DNA of 38,691 bases from an uncultured Chloroflexota bacterium (GTDB lineage Bacteria; Chloroflexota; Chloroflexia; Chloroflexales; Chloroflexaceae). A program made the position numbers and the translations under genes. Under the pieces are notes generated by a model, which made no database searches, was not told where the DNA came from, and was given only the letters and a program-made list of their open reading frames with translations. Shown one piece after another: positions 7,963 to 15,574 of the stretch (position 1 is its first letter; each line of letters begins with the position of its first letter). The stretch is from NCBI GenBank assembly GCA_903915775.1, contig CAIWUD010000017.1, forward strand, positions 1 through 38,691. The letters are read 5' to 3'.

Positions 7963-8335
7963 AGGCTTCCGGCTTCTTCAACTCACGCGCAGTAGTATAT
8001 CTGAGTAGTTCCATCTGCCGTACCATCGCCTCACCAAGCTGCCAGAGGATGATGGGCGCCCCGGCAGCAATGAAGCTGCGCCAGACGGCACCCTCGTAGC
8101 GCCGCCAGTCGAACTGCTCGGCTTTGCGGGCAGCGAGTGCAACTGGGACAAGCGCGATCAGCACACCACCGGCTACCTCGGCCCAGGTATGATCGGGCTT
8201 GATTGGATAGTGTCGCTCCAGGTAGCTCAGAGCAGCTGCGTAGACGGTCGCGGCACCCATCACGTTGAGCGTGACTTCAAGGGAGAGCGCATCATGACCA
8301 GCGGTGATCGGCGTGTCGGGACGAGACGTGTTCAT
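7889..8335 (-). CDS. Small membrane protein of unknown function
   Basis: The 148-residue protein has two to three hydrophobic segments (about 20-40, 57-70 and 88-103) and hydrophilic ends. ERHYPIKPDHTWAEVAGGVL between the first two segments is well ordered, but no family was recognised. It may be a holin-like or accessory inner-membrane protein. It overlaps the following helical protein gene and starts at ATG 8335 behind AAGGAAG. Confidence 0.6.
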   Translation of the reverse strand: MNTSRPDTPITAGHDALSLEVTLNVMGAATVYAAALSYLERHYPIKPDHTWAEVAGGVLIALVPVALAARKAEQFDWRRYEGAVWRSFIAAGAPIILWQLGEAMVRQMELLRYTTARELKKPEAYVHNPTPLAERSGERARGGDEVGG

Positions 8336-8622
8336 GGGTGAAGCTTCCTTTCAGTGTCTCGTTGGCAATGAGTATACGAGTTGTTAGGCGGTTTGTCCAG
8401 TAGTTAGTGGGTGCTTATTGGGTGCTTATGAACGCTCTCTACAAGTCGCGTCGTTGCTATCGATCGCTGGTTGTTCGTGAGCTACCACCTCCGCAACTGG
8501 CCACAGTACGTTACCTTGGTGCCGGTCTGGGGATCGAATGGGTTCTGTGGGGAGTTCAGGCGTTCTGTTGATGCGTACCGTTCATGCTTGCCTGTATACT
8601 ACTACTCATAGTAAAATCTGGC
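8336..8622. other. Intergenic region with a weak small-ORF candidate
   Basis: This gap separates the divergent membrane-protein gene (minus) from the gasdermin operon (plus). GGGTGCTTAT occurs twice in tandem (about 8410-8430). An ATG at 8428 opens a 47-codon frame to TGA at 8569-8571 with a hydrophobic, Trp-containing end, but it has no ribosome site, so I do not call it a gene. No tRNA-like fold was seen. Confidence 0.4.
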
Positions 8623-8711
8623 AAGCCCCGAAAAAGGGGGAAAATATTTCTCAGGGTGGCTAAAAATTTCCTGTTCGGGGGCTTAACAAATAATCTACGA
8701 TATGCTATAGT
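8623..8711 (+). promoter_or_regulatory. Promoter and candidate operator of the gasdermin operon
   Basis: TTAACA (8683-8688) and TATAGT (8706-8711), 17 bases apart, make a good sigma-70 promoter about 90 bases before the first gene. The surrounding 100 bases are much richer in A and T than the neighbouring genes. AAGCCCCGAA (8623-8632) and TTCGGGGGCTT (8674-8684) are inverted repeats, with one extra G in the right arm, and the right arm runs into the -35 box. That is the usual position for a repressor site, so a DNA-binding regulator is inferred; none is encoded in the operon. Confidence 0.6.
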
Positions 8712-8799
8712 AGTTCTTGTCCAGTTCCCAATAACAGCCCGGTAAGTCAACGTACAGTCGCTCTTCACGATTCTGTTTCGCCACCGTATGGAGGTTGCC

Positions 8800-9015
8800 A
8801 TGCCCACCCTGCACGCCCCCAATGGATCCGTAGTGGGAAGCGCCACTGTCGCGCGTGCTCGTCTGCACATGGTTCTTCGTCGTGATCGTGCCGAGCGCAC
8901 CCTGCGGGCCTCCCTGCACGCCTGCGCAATCGGTATGGATTCCCTCCTTCCATCGCACGATCAGACACTCGGACAGCTGCTCACCGAGCCTATTGCTACC
9001 GGGAGGGAGGCATGA
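8800..9015 (+). CDS. Small helical protein, first gene of the gasdermin operon
   Basis: ATG 8800 follows GGAGG at 8790-8794; an in-frame ATG at 8788 has no such site. The 71-residue product has a long amphipathic helix (about 17-45, RARLHMVLRRDRAERTLRA) and a second helix with QTLGQLL. No family was recognised. Its TGA overlaps the ATG of the NACHT gene (ATGA, 9012-9015), so the two are translationally coupled. By position it could be an adaptor, a death-fold-like or effector-associated domain, or an inhibitor of the NACHT protein, but this is inference only. Confidence 0.6.
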   Translation: MPTLHAPNGSVVGSATVARARLHMVLRRDRAERTLRASLHACAIGMDSLLPSHDQTLGQLLTEPIATGREA

Positions 9016-12000
9016 GCTCTCCGGCTCCTGCCCTGGCAACAGCACTCACCAGCGTTGCAGCCACCCTTGCCAGCCGAGCCGCTGCCGATCCCGCCATGGC
9101 ACCGCTCCATGCCCGGCTGACCGGGATTACCGCCGTTGCCGAGCCTCCCCTGGCTGCGCCCTTTGCCCGAGCCGTGGCCCGGGCGGCCGATCAGCTCATC
9201 CGTGAGGGGAGCCCGGCTGCAACACCGCTGCTCACGCTCCTTGCCGATCCTGCTCCACCCGCGGAGCGTCTGCGTGCCGCGGCGGTCGAAGAGCTCCTGC
9301 TCGGTGGCGAGCCCGATCTGGCCAGGTTAGTTGAGCTCTACCGGCGCGAATTGCGTCCGGCCCTCTCCGCCACTGGAAGCGAGCCGCCGCCCTGGCGCCA
9401 CGCCGGCCCGGCCCTGATTCGCCTCCTCGGCGACCTCCTTCCGCAGCAGTTGGATGATCAGCCCCGTCTGCGTCGCCTCCTCCCCGATGCTGAGGAGCGT
9501 GCGGCCCTCGATGCGCTGCGTAGCTCCTGGGTTGCTCCACTGCCGCCCCTTGCCGAACAGCTCGGTCAGTCGATTATCGCCGCCGGTGGGGCTAACATTG
9601 CCCACGTCCAGCAGACCATCGTCCATGGCGATCTCGTAACCCTCCCTTCTACCCCTACCCCCGATCTGACGCTGCTCTACGCGCACTATCGCGCCTTTGT
9701 TGCCGAAAGTTTCAGCAGTCTCGACTTTCGCGGTCTGCTCCAGATCCAGTCGGCAACCCGTCTGGGCCTTGATCAGATCTATATTGAAGTTGCTGCCCGT
9801 CCCCATCACGCTGATGGGGGGATAGGTGCACTCCACCACTTCGTGCGCGAGCAGCCCCTCCTCGTCGTCTTGGGCGACCCCGGTAGTGGGAAGAGTACGC
9901 TGGTACGCTACATTTTGCTCGCCCTGACCCGTGGTGAGGCGCGTACACGCCTGGGCCTCGATCCGGTCTGGTTGCCGATCTTCTTTCCGGTAGCCGCCTT
10001 TGCCGCTGCACGTGCGCGCCCAGGCCACGCCGATCTCGCACCGCTGACCTACCTCAGTGACTACTACCGCGGCCTCTCACAACCCGACTACGGCCCCCTC
10101 TTCTGCCGTGCGCTCACGATGGGCCGTGCGCTCATTCTGCTCGACGGTCTTGATGAGGTGCGTGAAGATCGTCGGGCGATTGTGCACGCCCTCGAGGCGT
10201 TCGCCCGTGAGTGGGATGCTGCTGGTAACCGTTTCATTGCCACCTCCCGGATTGTCGGCTACGATGAGGCCCCGCTCGATCCAGGGCTCTTCGCCACGGT
10301 GACGATTCAGTCGCTGACTGATGATCAGATCAACTGCTTCGCCGAGCGCTGGAGCCGTGCGTATGTCGCCCTCGGTGCTTCGGCCTCGCCTGCTGCCGAT
10401 GATCTGCTCAGCGATCTCGTGCGTACGGCTGCTACTGTCGAGTATGAGCGCCATGTTGCCCGGCATAGCGCCTCACTGCGCGATTCGATCTTCGCTGAGG
10501 AGCATGTCACAACCCTGGCCCGCAATCCGCTCCTGCTTACTATTCTCGCACTCATCCACAACCAGGGGGCACGCCTGCCCGATCGACGGGTTGAGCTCTA
10601 CCGGCTCTGTGTGGTGGCCCTGGCCGAAACCTGGAACCGTGCGCGATCACTGAGTGGTAGACCAGTCGATGTGCATCTCGGTGATGAACTGCTGGATGAG
10701 CGTTTTGTCGTCAATCTCCTCGGCCCGGTGGCCCTCTGGCTGCATGGCGAACAGGCCGGTGGTCTGGTTGATCAGGATGATCTCGAACAGCGCATTGCTG
10801 CCACCCTTGAACAGACCGATGCGCTCCCGCGTCGACGGGCGCTGCGCCTGGCCCGCGACTTTGTCGATCTCATGCGCCGAGAGACGGGCCTCCTCCAGGA
10901 GCGGGGCTACCGCCGCTTCGGGTTTCTCCACCTGACCTTTGAGGAGTATTTGGCCGCTCGTGGCCTGCTCGAGTCGCTCACGGTGGCTGAGCCAGAGGCA
11001 CTACTGCGCCGTTGCGCGCTCGATCCGCGCTGGCGTGAGGTGGTGCGCCTGGCGGTGGCGGCTGCACCCCAGCGTGAGGCTGGGCGCATGATCCAGACGC
11101 TCCTCTCCACCCCTGTCGATGGCAATGAGCGTGCTCGCCCCTTGCTCCTTGCCGGTGAGTGTCTGCTCGATGTGGGCCGTAATGGTGCTGGTGGTCAGGC
11201 GTGGGAGGCAGGAACCCTGGCTCTGCTCAAGCTCCTTGATGATGGCGATCTACCCCTCGCCTCACGTATCTCTGCTGGAACGCTTCTCGGTCGGATGGGT
11301 GATCCGCGCGCCCTCGATCCTGCCACAGGCCGCGCACGAGGAGCAGCAACCGTTCCTTGTGCCGACTACTGGTGTGATGTGGCGGCTGGGCCATTCTGGG
11401 TTGGTGATGAGGCGGTACGGCGTGGACGAAATGTGAGCTTACCGCGTGCAGAGTTGCCCTACGCTTTCCGTGTCGCCCGCTATCTGGTCACCAATGTGGA
11501 GTTTCAGTGCTTCATTGAGGCTGGTGGCTACACCGATCCGCGCTGGTGGAGTGTGACTGGCCAGGCATTTATTAGCCCGACTGGTCCACGTACCCCCCCT
11601 GATGAGGGGGGGTCACCCATTACACGCCCAGGCCTCTGGGATAGTCTCCAGTATCGTGGTTCCAACCAACCGGTGGTTGGGGTCTCTTGGTATGAGGCTG
11701 CCGCTTTTGCCGCCTGGCTCACCGCTGAAGGCCGGGCTACTGGATGGCTCTACCCCGGCGAAACCTTGCGCCTCCCCAGCGCACTGGAGTGGGAGCGTAC
11801 CGCCCGTGCTGCCGATCAGCGCCGCTACCCCTGGGGTGACGAGGCCCCAGATCCCTCCCGGGCGAACTATGAGGGTCTCGGCCTACGTGCGCCCTCACCC
11901 GTTGGCGCCTTCCCAGCTGGTGCCGCAAGCTGTGGTGCTCTCGACATGGCCGGTAATGTCTGGGAGTGGACGAGCAGTCTGGTCGGTAGTACGACGGCGC

Positions 12001-12173
12001 AGGTGCCATGTATCGACCTCCTGCCTAACCAGATGCCCGTGATCAAGGGTGGTGCATTTAACTGGGATGCTGATGCTCTGCGCTGTGGTGCCTACTACTG
12101 GTTTAACCCATCCCAGCGCCATAATCTGCTCGGGTTTCGTCTGGTCTGGACGGCTGTACCCACTGAGGCATGA
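9012..12173 (+). CDS. NACHT NTPase with C-terminal FGE/sulfatase-modifying-factor domain
   Basis: This 1053-residue STAND-type protein has three parts. Residues 1-185 are alpha-helical and rich in Ala/Leu, with no family match. A short AGGANIAHVQQTIVHGD segment (191-207) leads to the NACHT domain, with Walker A GDPGSGKST (288-296, Lys294), Walker B LILLDGLDEV (374-383), and the sensor-like ATSR (410-413); helical STAND regions run to about 750. The C-terminus (about 783-1053) is an FGE-sulfatase fold: PVVGVSWYEAAAFAAWL, LRLPSALEWERTAR, YPWGDE, DMAGNVWEW and GFRLV. True formylglycine-generating enzymes need two cysteines; here the RC position is kept but GFRC is GFRL, so it is probably a ligand-binding module rather than an oxidase. 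Such proteins oligomerise on sensing a trigger and activate partner proteases. It is coupled to the small gene before it and followed 40 bases later by the CHAT protease. Confidence 0.92.
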   Translation: MSSPAPALATALTSVAATLASRAAADPAMAPLHARLTGITAVAEPPLAAPFARAVARAADQLIREGSPAATPLLTLLADPAPPAERLRAAAVEELLLGGEPDLARLVELYRRELRPALSATGSEPPPWRHAGPALIRLLGDLLPQQLDDQPRLRRLLPDAEERAALDALRSSWVAPLPPLAEQLGQSIIAAGGANIAHVQQTIVHGDLVTLPSTPTPDLTLLYAHYRAFVAESFSSLDFRGLLQIQSATRLGLDQIYIEVAARPHHADGGIGALHHFVREQPLLVVLGDPGSGKSTLVRYILLALTRGEARTRLGLDPVWLPIFFPVAAFAAARARPGHADLAPLTYLSDYYRGLSQPDYGPLFCRALTMGRALILLDGLDEVREDRRAIVHALEAFAREWDAAGNRFIATSRIVGYDEAPLDPGLFATVTIQSLTDDQINCFAERWSRAYVALGASASPAADDLLSDLVRTAATVEYERHVARHSASLRDSIFAEEHVTTLARNPLLLTILALIHNQGARLPDRRVELYRLCVVALAETWNRARSLSGRPVDVHLGDELLDERFVVNLLGPVALWLHGEQAGGLVDQDDLEQRIAATLEQTDALPRRRALRLARDFVDLMRRETGLLQERGYRRFGFLHLTFEEYLAARGLLESLTVAEPEALLRRCALDPRWREVVRLAVAAAPQREAGRMIQTLLSTPVDGNERARPLLLAGECLLDVGRNGAGGQAWEAGTLALLKLLDDGDLPLASRISAGTLLGRMGDPRALDPATGRARGAATVPCADYWCDVAAGPFWVGDEAVRRGRNVSLPRAELPYAFRVARYLVTNVEFQCFIEAGGYTDPRWWSVTGQAFISPTGPRTPPDEGGSPITRPGLWDSLQYRGSNQPVVGVSWYEAAAFAAWLTAEGRATGWLYPGETLRLPSALEWERTARAADQRRYPWGDEAPDPSRANYEGLGLRAPSPVGAFPAGAASCGALDMAGNVWEWTSSLVGSTTAQVPCIDLLPNQMPVIKGGAFNWDADALRCGAYYWFNPSQRHNLLGFRLVWTAVPTEA

Positions 12174-12213
12174 TCCAGCCATCTTCCTTCTGTCACACCA
12201 GGAGTCTGCAGCC

Positions 12214-13590
12214 ATGCCTCTCTCCAACGAACCGGTACTGCTCCGTATCACCTTTACCCCGCGGGGCGAGGGTGCGACACTGCGCTGGGAAGCCGATCTG
12301 CTCGGTGTACGTTTGAGCCGCTTAGTTCATCCCTTCCCACTGGCCGATCTCCCGCTGATCCTGCGTGCACTCGATGTACTGCAGGATCCCGCCTACCCCG
12401 TTGCCCGTACAGCGGCGCAGACGCGCCACTTTAGCTTTGATGAGGGTGAGCGAGCCCGTCTTGCTGCGCTGAACCTGCTCGATGATCTTGGCCATGTCGT
12501 CGGTGATGCTCCACGCCGCCTCGGGCAGTCTCTCTACGCGGCGCTCACCACCGACCCTGATGGTCGTACGGCCCTCGAGTCTACCTACGACCACGCTGTC
12601 GCCCTGGGTGTACCGCTACACCTCGAATTGGGTTTTCCGGCTGATGCGGCGCGTCTCGCCGCACTTCCCTGGGAGTTGCTCTGGGATGATGGTGCGGCCC
12701 CCCTTCTCTTCAGTCGAGGCCTGCCCGGGAGCCTCACCCGGCGCTTGGATCTCGCCCGCGCCCTCCCTCCAACGCGCCGCGTCCAGGGCCCACTGCGCAT
12801 TCTGGCTATTTCACCAACTGCCGGTATTGGACCTGAGTTGCGCCAGATTGAGCGAGCAGCACGCCAGGAGGCTCTCGCGCCACTGATCAACGCGGGACTA
12901 GCCATGGTCGAAGAGATTGAGCCTGCCGATCGGCAGGCTCTGGCGCGTGCGATCACCGCCGGTTCGCCACCCGATATTATCCACTTCTACGGCCATGGGC
13001 GTCTGCGTGGCCGTGAGGGGGAGTTGCTCCTCGACGAGCCGCGTGGTGGCGGTTGGCTCAGTTCGGGGGCGATGGCGAGCCTCGTTGGCGGGGTGGGCCT
13101 CGTAGCCCTCTTTGCCTGCCAGGGGGCGAGTGTGGGTGTTGGATCGGGCGAGCCACTCCTCGGTGGGGTGGCCCAGGCGCTTGTGGCCGCTGGTGCGCCT
13201 GCGGTGCTTGGGATGCAACTTGCCGTTCGCGCCCATGCGGCGACTCGGGCTGCCGCTACGATCTACGCCGCACTCGCGGCCGGTGAGAGCCTCCAGCACG
13301 GGGTGGCCCAGGCGCGGCGTGCGCTCTTCATTGCCGAGCGTGACGGTGCCTCCTGGTTTGTGCCTGCGCTCTACGTACGTGAGCGTACAGGTCAACCCTA
13401 CCATCTACGACCAGTAGCAGCAAACGCCCAGACTGGTGCCACGCTCCCCCCCGGTGCCCGCCAGAGTGTCATTGCCCGCGGTGGGACGATCCGTAGCCTG
13501 CGCATCCAGGGCCGCACGGGAAGTAACCAGCGGGTCTTTGCCACTGCCGGTGGCACGATAAGTGATGTGACGATTCGCGATATCAGTTGA
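12214..13590 (+). CDS. CHAT-domain (caspase-like) protease
   Basis: The 458-residue protein starts at ATG 12214 with AGGAG at 12200-12204; the frame is open 165 bases further upstream but that part lies inside the NACHT gene. The C-terminal half is a CHAT domain, a clan CD cysteine protease related to caspases and separase. The likely catalytic dyad is His261 in HFYGHGRL and Cys302 in FACQGA. WELLWDDGAAPLLFSRG before it is the usual CHAT lead-in. The last 36 residues carry two GGTI-type strands (423-432 and 446-458), resembling the AGGANI segment in the NACHT protein. Its position between a NACHT sensor and a gasdermin suggests it is the protease that cleaves the gasdermin. There is no signal peptide. 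Confidence 0.9.
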   Translation: MPLSNEPVLLRITFTPRGEGATLRWEADLLGVRLSRLVHPFPLADLPLILRALDVLQDPAYPVARTAAQTRHFSFDEGERARLAALNLLDDLGHVVGDAPRRLGQSLYAALTTDPDGRTALESTYDHAVALGVPLHLELGFPADAARLAALPWELLWDDGAAPLLFSRGLPGSLTRRLDLARALPPTRRVQGPLRILAISPTAGIGPELRQIERAARQEALAPLINAGLAMVEEIEPADRQALARAITAGSPPDIIHFYGHGRLRGREGELLLDEPRGGGWLSSGAMASLVGGVGLVALFACQGASVGVGSGEPLLGGVAQALVAAGAPAVLGMQLAVRAHAATRAAATIYAALAAGESLQHGVAQARRALFIAERDGASWFVPALYVRERTGQPYHLRPVAANAQTGATLPPGARQSVIARGGTIRSLRIQGRTGSNQRVFATAGGTISDVTIRDIS

Positions 13591-13646
13591 GGGTTTGCTC
13601 ACGCCTCCCCTCCAGGTCACCGTACACCAGAACATTGAGGATAGCC

Positions 13647-15557
13647 ATGGAGATCACCTGGGTTGGTATGACCCGCAAACACTACCAGGCCGGTAAGCCA
13701 GGGCGCGTACGTGCCATTGTGATCCATGCCACCGCCGGTCGCCATCCTGGTGATCTGGCCTGGTTGCGGAAAGGTGGTGATGAGCGCCGACCAGTCTCAT
13801 GCCACTACTACATCGATAAGGCTGGCCGTATCAGCCAGATGGTGCAGGATGATGATATCGCCTGGCACGCTGGGGTGAGCCGTTGGAAGATCGATGGGCT
13901 GACGCGTGACAATATCAATACGGTTTCGATCGGGATTGAGCTCGAGAACCTCAATACGGGGCGTGACCCCTATCCCGAAGGGCAAGTTGCCGCTGCTGCC
14001 GAACTGACGAGCATGCTGGTTAGCCGTTACGATGTTCCACGTGAACAGTTGGTGCGCCACCTCGATGTGAGTCCGGGGCGCAAAACCGATCCCGCGGGTT
14101 TCCCCTGGCAAGCCTTTGTTGAACGGGTCTACGCAGCCATTCCCACAACCCCCGTAGATCCTGCAGAGCGCCTACGTACGCTGATGATTGACCTGGCCTA
14201 CCGCGCGGCCGGCAGTGCCCTCCCTGCCCAATGGCCGCTCCACGAGGCCGCGCGGCGCTTCAACCTGGGTATGCCGGTCGCCCTAATCACGGGTAAAACA
14301 GCTGCTGGGCGTAACGCTCAGGATGACCTCGATCGTGCGGTACGTCTGGCCGGCCACCCGCCCATGCTCGTTGAGATCTATGCGCGTGATCTCCTCTACG
14401 CCAACGCGGGTACGGACGATGATACACCACCACCATCGAACCAGGTGCGCCGCCTGAGTTCCACACCAGGGAGTTCGCTACGCGAGGCGTTGCTCGGCAT
14501 GCTCTTCCGCGCTGCTGATCCAGTCAATGGCTTCCAACCGGCATGGGCCTTTCACCAATACTTCCTGGCCCACGCCGATCGGCTGGGTGTGCCGATTGGC
14601 CCGAGCCACCGCCTCGTCCTTGGCCCCCGCCAGACCTTTGTCTGCCAACACTTCGCCCTCGATAGTCTCTGTTCACCGGTTGGATCCTGGAAGACGATCT
14701 ACCGTCTGAGTGAACTGAACCGCGAACTTCCGGATCTAAAAGCGCCAACGGCCGCAGTGCTACGCCGAGCGCTCCTCGACGATCTCTACCGAGCACGTAC
14801 TGGGCGGCGCTACGACCCCGCAGCGCTCCTGATTATCCACGCCGAGCGCCACAACTTGGGTGCACCGCTCGGACGCCCTGAGGTGGTGGTCGTCGCTGGG
14901 GAGCCCTACCTCCTGATGCCTTTTGCGGTCGATCTCCTCGCCTGTCGGCTACCCGCAATCGATTGGCCTCTCGATCGCCCTCTTCCTAGTGGCACCGCGG
15001 TGATTAGTCTCGAGAACATGACCTCCACCCAGGGTAGCCCGGGGCTCCTCCTGGGTGGTTCACGCCTGCTGCAGCGCTTGGGTCTCACCCGCGCCAAATC
15101 TGAACCGCTCCCAGAACAGACTGCTGCTGCTGCCCCCTTGGGGCAGCCCTCGCTGCAGCCAGTCGTGCTTGATCTCAGCTCTACGCTAGCCAGGGGCCGA
15201 CGGCGTACCCAGATGACCCCCGATCAACTGCTCATCATCCCGACAACGGGGCCAGCTACGCTCGATCTCCAGGATGAGGCTGAGCGTGCGCGCTGGCACT
15301 ACTATGTTGATACTGCGGGATCTATCTATCGCCTCCGTGACGAAATCTATCGTGCTGAGGCAGCTCAGGGTCTTGCCGTGAGTGATCGGGCAGTTGTTGT
15401 TGCCGTCGAGGGGAACCCCGCTACTGCTGCGGCACCTCAGCGTGGTGCCCTCACCTGGCTCGTTCGTGCACTCGCAGCAACCTTACGCATTCCACCTGAT
15501 GCGCTCTTTACCCTTGCCACCGCACCATCCCTGCCCGCAGAACGTATGGCAGAGTAG
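13647..15557 (+). CDS. Cytosolic N-acetylmuramoyl-L-alanine amidase with a second, degenerate amidase domain
   Basis: The 636-residue protein starts at ATG 13647 behind TGAGG. Residues 1-165 form an Amidase_2/PGRP domain like T7 lysozyme, which cuts the bond between muramic acid and the peptide stem. Expected zinc ligands are His27 (VIHATAG), His138 (RHLDVSPG) and Asp148 (KTDP), with Lys146 and Tyr54/55 (HYYIDKAG) in catalytic places. Three related modules around 190-235, 300-350 and 390-435 share an H...LG.P(I/L)G pattern, like LGFP repeats. Residues about 525-636 repeat the amidase fold (LLIIPTTG, then WHYYVDTAGSI), but the first zinc His is Pro532 and the second is gone, so this copy is catalytically dead and may bind peptidoglycan. 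No signal peptide or membrane segment exists, so it must reach the wall by another route, perhaps the gasdermin pore of the same operon. Confidence 0.88.
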   Translation: MEITWVGMTRKHYQAGKPGRVRAIVIHATAGRHPGDLAWLRKGGDERRPVSCHYYIDKAGRISQMVQDDDIAWHAGVSRWKIDGLTRDNINTVSIGIELENLNTGRDPYPEGQVAAAAELTSMLVSRYDVPREQLVRHLDVSPGRKTDPAGFPWQAFVERVYAAIPTTPVDPAERLRTLMIDLAYRAAGSALPAQWPLHEAARRFNLGMPVALITGKTAAGRNAQDDLDRAVRLAGHPPMLVEIYARDLLYANAGTDDDTPPPSNQVRRLSSTPGSSLREALLGMLFRAADPVNGFQPAWAFHQYFLAHADRLGVPIGPSHRLVLGPRQTFVCQHFALDSLCSPVGSWKTIYRLSELNRELPDLKAPTAAVLRRALLDDLYRARTGRRYDPAALLIIHAERHNLGAPLGRPEVVVVAGEPYLLMPFAVDLLACRLPAIDWPLDRPLPSGTAVISLENMTSTQGSPGLLLGGSRLLQRLGLTRAKSEPLPEQTAAAAPLGQPSLQPVVLDLSSTLARGRRRTQMTPDQLLIIPTTGPATLDLQDEAERARWHYYVDTAGSIYRLRDEIYRAEAAQGLAVSDRAVVVAVEGNPATAAAPQRGALTWLVRALAATLRIPPDALFTLATAPSLPAERMAE

Positions 15558-15574
15558 TACAAGGAGCCAGATCG

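Noticed and set aside
8428-8571. 47-codon small ORF upstream of the gasdermin operon
   Set aside because: No ribosome site, no recognisable motif, and it stops before the operon promoter; kept only as a remark.
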